Positions 4,895 to 9,621 of a DNA stretch of 9,621 nucleotides are shown here, one piece after another. Origin of the DNA: Bacteroidetes bacterium GWA2_30_7 (lineage in GTDB: Bacteria > Bacteroidota > Bacteroidia > Bacteroidales > GWF2-33-38); contig MENC01000034.1 in assembly GCA_001768155.1 (NCBI GenBank), positions 1 to 9,621 of the forward strand, in the 5' to 3' direction. A program made the translations under genes and the position numbers. A model generated the notes under the pieces. The model was not told the DNA's origin. It did not search any database and saw only the letters and a program-made list of their open reading frames with translations. Every line of letters begins with the position of its first letter. Within the stretch, counting starts at the first letter, position 1.

Positions 4895-6298
4895 ATGACA
4901 AGGGAAATATTATCTCAAAAAACAAAAGCATTAAACATAAATTTAAATAAATCTATTTATGGTACAATTGCCGAAATAGGTGGTGGACAGGAAGTTGCAA
5001 GGGCATTTTTTCAGGCTGGCGGAGCTTCAGGAACAATTGCTAAATCAATTTCTGCTTACGATAAAATTTTCAGCGATGCTATTTATAATAAAAATAAAAG
5101 CGGCAGATATGTTTCAGAAGCTCGACTCGACAAAATGCTTTCAAAAGAATATAACGAATTAATAAAATATTTAGCTGATAAAAGAGCTGATTCTACTAAG
5201 TTTTTCGCATTTGCAAATACAGTTGAAACTATAAATTTTAAAAAAACAAATCAAGGGCAAGGATGGATTGGTGTAAGATTTCAACTAACCCATAATGAAA
5301 AGCCCAACGATGTTGTTATACATGTGCGTTTAATGGAAAATGATAATCTATTACAACAATATACTTTAGGAATATTAGGTATAAATTTAATATATGCTTG
5401 TTTTTATTACTGGAACAAACCAAATATTTTTCTTCAATCATTAATGGATAATTTATCTCGCGAAAGAGTTGAAATTAATATGGCAAGAATGTCTGGACCT
5501 GAACTAAAATACGTTGATAACAGATTACTTAGTGTGCAATTGGTTAAAAATGGAATGACAAGCGTTGTAATGTTCGACCGTAAAGGAATTGTTCATTCTC
5601 CATCAGATATGTTATACAAAAAAAATGTATTGGTTTTCAGAGGAAGTTTCAGACCAATTACTTATGTAGGTTTTGATATGCTTAAAACTTCTTTTGCACT
5701 GTTTAAAAAAGAAGTTGGATATGATAAGCCGAATACTGTAGTTCTTTGCGAAATCACTTTAAATAATTTAATGGATGAGGGCGATTTTGACGAGCGTGAT
5801 TTTCTTGATAGAGTTGATATTCTTACAGGAATGGGACAAAATGTTATGATTTCGGATTATCGTGAATTTTATAAATTGATAGATTATTTATCAAATTTTA
5901 ATATACAAAAACTAAGGCTGTTGTTGGGTTTACCTACATTATTAAAAGTAATGGACGAAAAGTTTTATATAAATTTAAAAGGTGGAATTATTGAAGCATT
6001 CGGACGATTATTTGCCCAAAACCTGAAAATCTATGTTTATCCTTCATGTACCGATAAAGATGTAATTATAAATCTAAGTAATATTCAAGTTCCTGAAAAC
6101 ATTAAATTTTTCTTTAAATATTTACAAGAATGTGGAAAAATGTTAGATGTTCCAAATATCAAAAAACCATGGCTTTACATTACTTCACATCAAGTTTTGG
6201 AAAAAATAAAAAATAAAGATTCTGATTGGGAAACTATGGTACCAAAGTACGTTTCAAAATTTATTAAAAATAAGAAGCTGTTTTCTTATAAAGATTAA
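4895..6298 (+). CDS. Conserved uncharacterised cytoplasmic protein
   Basis: Started at the ATG at 4895, the product has 467 residues, with no signal peptide or clear membrane segment. The in-frame TTG at 4871 is rejected because it lies in the predicted -7 promoter box. I recognise the sequence as a widespread bacterial family of similar length without a demonstrated function; from memory, members often carry unreliable labels such as TonB-dependent receptor or nicotinate-nucleotide adenylyltransferase. Neither fits: there is no plug/barrel or signal peptide, and I see no (H/T)xGH nucleotidyltransferase motif. Conserved-looking blocks are IGGGQEVARAFFQAGGASGT at 28-47 with SAYDK following (53-57), GWIGVRFQL near 128-136, SRERVEIN near 189-196, VLVFRGSFRPIT near 246-257, and DFDERDFLDRVDIL near 294-307. 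The glycine-rich N-terminal block could bind a phosphate or nucleotide, which is inference. It appears to be a single-gene unit with its own promoter; a palindromic element begins directly after its stop codon. Confidence 0.8.
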   Translation: MTREILSQKTKALNINLNKSIYGTIAEIGGGQEVARAFFQAGGASGTIAKSISAYDKIFSDAIYNKNKSGRYVSEARLDKMLSKEYNELIKYLADKRADSTKFFAFANTVETINFKKTNQGQGWIGVRFQLTHNEKPNDVVIHVRLMENDNLLQQYTLGILGINLIYACFYYWNKPNIFLQSLMDNLSRERVEINMARMSGPELKYVDNRLLSVQLVKNGMTSVVMFDRKGIVHSPSDMLYKKNVLVFRGSFRPITYVGFDMLKTSFALFKKEVGYDKPNTVVLCEITLNNLMDEGDFDERDFLDRVDILTGMGQNVMISDYREFYKLIDYLSNFNIQKLRLLLGLPTLLKVMDEKFYINLKGGIIEAFGRLFAQNLKIYVYPSCTDKDVIINLSNIQVPENIKFFFKYLQECGKMLDVPNIKKPWLYITSHQVLEKIKNKDSDWETMVPKYVSKFIKNKKLFSYKD

Positions 6299-6427
6299 GT
6301 AAGTTCTCAATAATTGGTGAAAAAAACTATAATTTCTCAAACTGAGATTGCTTCGTGCCTCGCAATGACGTGAATTGCAGTCGTCACGAAGAACGAAGCA
6401 ATCTATCACCAATTATTGAAAACTTAC
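6299..6427. repeat. 129-bp non-coding nested palindrome with 22-bp terminal inverted repeats
   Basis: The outer arms, 6299-6320 (GTAAGTTCTCAATAATTGG then TGA) and 6406-6427, are reverse complements at 21 of 22 positions. Inside lie AGATTGCTTCGT (6345-6356) and its exact complement ACGAAGCAATCT (6393-6404), then TGACG/CGTCA (6366-6370, 6382-6386). The inner part read in reverse contains CGTCATTGCGAGG next to ACGAAGCAATCT, a motif I recall as a recurrent intergenic repeat in many bacteria. The nesting is asymmetric: 24 bp separate outer and inner arms on the left but 1 bp on the right, suggesting that an inner element and an outer one are separate layers. No protein is encoded. The element begins right after the stop codon of the 4895 gene. 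TTAAGTAA occurs at both borders (6295-6302 and 6432-6439), a possible but imperfectly placed target duplication. Confidence 0.8.
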
Positions 6428-6472
6428 AAGGTTAAGTAAAAGGTTATTCAACATTTTTAGTGAAACAGAAAA

Positions 6473-6567
6473 TTGCCATGAAGTTACAAAGACTCTAAGA
6501 GAAACAAGGCGTTGAAAAACAGTTGTATATTTTTGAAAAACTTTGTGTCTTTGTGTCTTTGTGGCAA
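6473..6567. repeat. Palindromic repeat with CTTTGTGT octamer array
   Basis: The left end TTGCCATGAAGTTACAAAG (6473-6491, continuing GACTCTAAG) pairs imperfectly with the right end (6541-6567), whose complement reads TTGCCACAAAGACACAAAG and onward; about 20 of 27 positions agree by eye. The right arm is a tandem array: CTTTGTGT (6541-6548), CTTTGTGT (6549-6556), CTTTGTGG (6557-6564). GCCA...TGGC bases define the ends. The segment is non-coding. From memory, CTTTGTGTCTTTGTGGC-type palindromes are dispersed in many Bacteroidota and other genomes. Confidence 0.7.
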
Positions 6568-6603
6568 AAAAAAACTTTTCGGAGTTGACTCATAAATAAA
6601 TTA

Positions 6604-6629
6604 ATTATCATAATATTGTAAATGATAAT
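6604..6629. promoter_or_regulatory. Operator-like dyad ATTATCAT-N10-ATGATAAT
   Basis: ATTATCAT (6604-6611) and its exact reverse complement ATGATAAT (6622-6629) are separated by 10 bp, an 18-bp half-site spacing that suits a dimeric regulator on one face of DNA. It lies 80-105 bp upstream of the ATG at 6709 and upstream of the weak promoter guess. In such AT-rich DNA an 8-bp dyad can arise by chance, so this is only a candidate; a small cruciform or RNA hairpin is an alternative. Confidence 0.3.
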
Positions 6630-6708
6630 GTTTTATTGATTTATCTATATTAAATAATTCTACATTATTGATTAACTGCGATATAATAAATAATTTAAAT
6701 GTAAATAT

Positions 6709-9621
6709 ATGAAAAACAAAAAACTTTTTTTAGGGACTTTTATAGTTTTAGCTTCAATTGTTTTAATTGCAATTTTAATTAAACCAAAGACAAATTTACG
6801 AGTAAAAGTAAATCCTGAATTTGCTAAATATATTTCGGGATATACATCTGGTATGATTTCAAAACAGGCAGTAATTAAAGTTTTGTTAACTTCCGAAGTC
6901 GTTGACAAACTTGATTCAGCTAAAATAATTCCGGAAGATATTTTTGAATTTAGTCCCGAAATAAAAGGAAGTGCATATTGGGCTGGAGATAATATTATAG
7001 AGTTTAAACCTGACGAAGATATGCCATCAGGTGTTTTTTATTTAGCACAATTTCAGTTAAGTAAATTAATAAAAGTTGAAGACGATTTTAAGCTATTTCA
7101 GTTTAATTTTCAAACAATTAAGCAAGGTTTTAAGGTAAGCGTAATTCAACAAAAAACAACTGATAAAAAAACATTAAAACTTCAAAAAATAATTGGCTTA
7201 CTCGAAACTACTGACGTTGAAAAAGCCGAAAATATCAGCAAAATACTTCAAGCAGAGCAAGAGCAAAATAAGCTTAATATTGTATGGCTACCTTCAACAG
7301 ATAATAAAACTTTTCAGTTTGAGATTGATAGCATAATCAGAGGCGAAAAACCCTCAAATGTGAAAATAAAATGGGATGGTTCAATAATAAATGTTGATAA
7401 CAAAAATGAACTTTTAGTCGAAATTCCATCGTTAGACGATTTTAAATTATTGGATTACAAAGTAATTAACCAGCCCGAACAGTGTTTACAATTACAATTT
7501 TCTGACCCACTTGAACCAAATCAACTTTTAGACGGATTAATTACTTTCACCGACCTTTCTGCCCCAAAATTTCTGATTGATGAAAATATTGTAAAAGTTT
7601 ATCCAGCCGACAGATTAAAAGGCGAATATACAATCAATATTTACGAAGGAATCGGCAATATTCTTGGATTTAAACTTAAAAATAGCTATTCATACACTAT
7701 TAATTTTGAAGACCTTAAACCTGCTGTTAGATTTGTTTCCAAAGGTGTAATTTTACCAACTTCGTCAAAGGGAGTTTATTTACCATTTGAGGCTGTAAAC
7801 CTTAATGCAGTTGATGTTTCGATTACAAAAATATACGAAAATAACATCAAACAATTTTTGCAAGTTAATGATATTAGTGGGCAATACGACCTTTACAGAG
7901 TTGGGAAAGCCATTGTTACCAAAACAATTAAACTTGACGAATTTGCAAATACAGATTTAGGCAAATGGAACCATTTTTCAATTGACATTAACGAAATCAT
8001 AAATACCGAACCCGGAGCGATTTATCGAATTTCAATCAGCATTAAAAAAGAATATTCTCTATATAAATGTAGCGATGGAACTTCTGAAAATGAAAGCGAA
8101 AATACAGACTCAGAAAACGAAAACAGCGAAGAATACTACGATGGCGATTACTATTATTACGATAACGATTACTGGAAAAATCGTGATAATCCATGCCACG
8201 AAGCCTATTACAGCTACGACCGCACAATATCTCAAAATATTTTAGTTTCCGACATCGGTTTAATTTCAAAACAAGGAAACGATAAAAGCTTAAACGTATT
8301 TGCCACAGACTTACATACAACGAACCCAATAAAAGGTGTAGTAGTTGAACTGTATGATTATCAACAACAATTAATAAAATCGAAAAAAACCAATTCAGAT
8401 GGAATTGCCGATTTTGGAATCGTAAATGATGTGTATTTTGTTATTGCAAAACAAGATAAACAACGTGCATATTTAAAAATTCAGGACGGTTATTCGCTAT
8501 CTGTAAGCCAGTTTAATGTTGGTGGCACTTATGTAAATAACGGACAAAAAGGCTTTATATATGGCGAACGTGGAGTTTGGCGTCCGGGTGATTCAATTTA
8601 TATTTCGTTCATTCACGAAGATGTTTCAAAACTGCCAGAAAATCATCCAATTATTTTTGAATTGCGAAACCCTAAAAATCAACTAATTCAAAAGCTTACA
8701 CAGCAACGAAACGAGAATGGCTTTTATAGTTTCAAAACAAAAACCGATGCCGATGCTATCACAGGCGATTACAATATAAGCATTTCGATAGGCGGAAATA
8801 GTTATACAAAAACTCTGAAAATTGAAACCATTAAACCTAATAGATTAAAAATAAATCTTGACTTTGGAAAAGAATTTCTCGAAGCAAATAAGTCAACTAC
8901 CGGAGTACTTTCGGCAAAATGGTTACATGGTGGAATTGCTAAAAATTTGAATGCAAAAGTCGATTTATTTATCAAACAATCAAACACTTCTTTTGAAAAA
9001 TTTAAAGAATTCAATTTTACCGACCCTACAAATAATTTCATAACCGAAGAGCAAAATATTTTCTCATCAGATTTGAATGAAAATGGCGAAGCCAATATCA
9101 CCAATGACTTTAAAACAAACTCCGACGCTCCCGGAAAACTAACAGCTACTTTTGTAACTAAGGTATTTGAAAATGGAGGTAATTTCAGCATCGACCAATT
9201 TTCGCTTCCTCTAAATCCTTACGAATCATATACAGGAATAAAAACAGCTAAAACTCAATCATTACTTTCAGATACTAACAATACAATTGAATTTGTAGTT
9301 GTTGACAAAGATGGAAAAATTATAAATGAGTCAAATGTTTTAGATATAGAACTTTACAAAGTCGATTGGTATTGGTGGTGGGATAATTCAGAATCGGCTA
9401 ACTACTTCAATAATTCTTATAATAAGCCTATTAAATCTGAAACTATTAATACTAAAAACGGAAAAGGCAGTTGGAATTTAAGAGTAAACTATCCCGATTG
9501 GGGCAGATACTTAATTAAAGCTAAAAACCAAACCAGCGGACATACAACCGGAAAATTCGTTTATATTGATTGGCCCGGCTGGAGAGGCAGAAATAACCGC
9601 CAAGACCCAACCGCAGCCACT
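6709..9621 (+). CDS. Alpha-2-macroglobulin family protein, N-terminal 971 residues (continues past window edge)
   Basis: The frame from the ATG at 6709 is open for 971 codons to the right edge; an in-frame TAA at 6691 limits upstream starts. Bacterial alpha-2-macroglobulins are envelope-anchored protease traps of about 1,500-2,000 residues, so about half is visible. Residues 6-24 form a hydrophobic N-terminal segment, followed by NPEFAKYISGYTSGMISKQA (35-54), a typical opening of the first macroglobulin domain. The diagnostic MG2 motif YGERGVWRPGD is at 618-628, and YIDWPGW at 952-958 is characteristic of Bacteroidota members. There is no lipobox cysteine after the hydrophobic segment, so the protein is probably held by a signal anchor or is secreted, not a lipoprotein. 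Residues 454-496 form an acidic, tyrosine-rich insertion flanked by Cys454 and Cys496 (possible disulfide). The bait region and any thioester lie outside the window. A penicillin-binding protein gene (pbpC) is a common neighbour in this family but cannot be checked here. Confidence 0.93.
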   Translation, partial: MKNKKLFLGTFIVLASIVLIAILIKPKTNLRVKVNPEFAKYISGYTSGMISKQAVIKVLLTSEVVDKLDSAKIIPEDIFEFSPEIKGSAYWAGDNIIEFKPDEDMPSGVFYLAQFQLSKLIKVEDDFKLFQFNFQTIKQGFKVSVIQQKTTDKKTLKLQKIIGLLETTDVEKAENISKILQAEQEQNKLNIVWLPSTDNKTFQFEIDSIIRGEKPSNVKIKWDGSIINVDNKNELLVEIPSLDDFKLLDYKVINQPEQCLQLQFSDPLEPNQLLDGLITFTDLSAPKFLIDENIVKVYPADRLKGEYTINIYEGIGNILGFKLKNSYSYTINFEDLKPAVRFVSKGVILPTSSKGVYLPFEAVNLNAVDVSITKIYENNIKQFLQVNDISGQYDLYRVGKAIVTKTIKLDEFANTDLGKWNHFSIDINEIINTEPGAIYRISISIKKEYSLYKCSDGTSENESENTDSENENSEEYYDGDYYYYDNDYWKNRDNPCHEAYYSYDRTISQNILVSDIGLISKQGNDKSLNVFATDLHTTNPIKGVVVELYDYQQQLIKSKKTNSDGIADFGIVNDVYFVIAKQDKQRAYLKIQDGYSLSVSQFNVGGTYVNNGQKGFIYGERGVWRPGDSIYISFIHEDVSKLPENHPIIFELRNPKNQLIQKLTQQRNENGFYSFKTKTDADAITGDYNISISIGGNSYTKTLKIETIKPNRLKINLDFGKEFLEANKSTTGVLSAKWLHGGIAKNLNAKVDLFIKQSNTSFEKFKEFNFTDPTNNFITEEQNIFSSDLNENGEANITNDFKTNSDAPGKLTATFVTKVFENGGNFSIDQFSLPLNPYESYTGIKTAKTQSLLSDTNNTIEFVVVDKDGKIINESNVLDIELYKVDWYWWWDNSESANYFNNSYNKPIKSETINTKNGKGSWNLRVNYPDWGRYLIKAKNQTSGHTTGKFVYIDWPGWRGRNNRQDPTAAT

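Larger units (their letters stand above)
6299..6708. other. 410-bp gene-free interval before the alpha-2-macroglobulin gene
   Basis: No plausible protein is seen here on either strand. The interval holds the 129-bp nested palindrome (6299-6427), a 45-bp spacer, the CTTTGTGT palindrome (6473-6567), and about 140 bp of very AT-rich DNA that should contain the promoter of the downstream gene. In that last part I see an 8-bp dyad at 6604-6629 and two copies of TTATTGATT (6633-6641, 6665-6673), spaced 32 bp start to start. The best promoter guess is TTG at 6668-6670, 20 bp, then TAATTTAA at 6691-6698, which departs from TAnnTTTG in its last two bases. Confidence 0.6.

Noticed and set aside
4980..5162. 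60-codon open frame on the plus strand
   Set aside because: It is an out-of-frame reading within the 4895 gene, with no start context or recognisable domain.
6672..6908. 78-codon open frame on the minus strand
   Set aside because: It overlaps the promoter region and start of the alpha-2-macroglobulin gene, and its translation shows no domain.
8042..8329. 95-codon open frame on the minus strand
   Set aside because: It is antisense to the acidic insertion of the alpha-2-macroglobulin; its Arg/Ser/Phe-rich product mirrors the Glu/Asp/Tyr codons of the real gene.
8802..9191. 129-codon open frame on the minus strand
   Set aside because: It is antisense within the alpha-2-macroglobulin coding frame, which is strongly supported by conserved motifs on the plus strand.

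Overview
The window is AT-rich (roughly 30% GC by eye) and reads as the chromosome of a Bacteroidota bacterium. Three things point there. Several genes are preceded by the Bacteroidota promoter pattern (TTG/TTTG, 18-20 bp, TAnnTTTG) and lack Shine-Dalgarno sequences. One lipoprotein carries a K-(D/E)2-type surface-export signal just after its lipid-bearing cysteine. The protein families are typical of the phylum, including a large alpha-2-macroglobulin and a two-domain universal stress protein. I cannot place it more finely than probably Bacteroidales or a relative.

Layout. Positions 1-320 (minus) hold the N-terminal part of a uridine/nucleoside phosphorylase. A 50-bp gap separates it from a plus-strand cluster at 371-2965: a tandem UspA protein, a secreted probable beta-barrel protein of unknown function, and a lipoprotein of the proline iminopeptidase (S33) alpha/beta-hydrolase family. 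Only 40 and 2 bp separate these three, so they look like an operon. Next come an orphan eIF-2B-alpha/MtnA-fold protein (3199-4128), a small DUF6155-like protein (4211-4726), and a conserved uncharacterised cytoplasmic protein (4895-6298). From 6709 to the right edge runs the first 971 codons of an alpha-2-macroglobulin. That gene has no stop codon inside the window.

The genes look like housekeeping and stress or envelope functions (nucleoside salvage, stress response, surface peptidase, protease trap), not a single pathway. No mobile-element proteins, CRISPR array, tRNA or rRNA were seen.

The most unusual material is non-coding. Each of the four gaps between 2966 and 6708 holds a different repeat or palindrome: an imperfect long inverted repeat, a degenerate heptamer array, a bulged 17-bp hairpin, and, in the 410-bp gap before the alpha-2-macroglobulin gene, a 129-bp nested palindrome with 22-bp terminal inverted repeats plus a second palindrome built on CTTTGTGT octamers. 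The phosphorylase/UspA gap appears to contain two interlocked promoters that face each other and probably cannot be occupied together. I did not find a convincing new defence or mobile system. The best leads are the interlocked promoters, the nested palindrome, and the eIF-2B-like protein whose isomerase cysteine position is serine.
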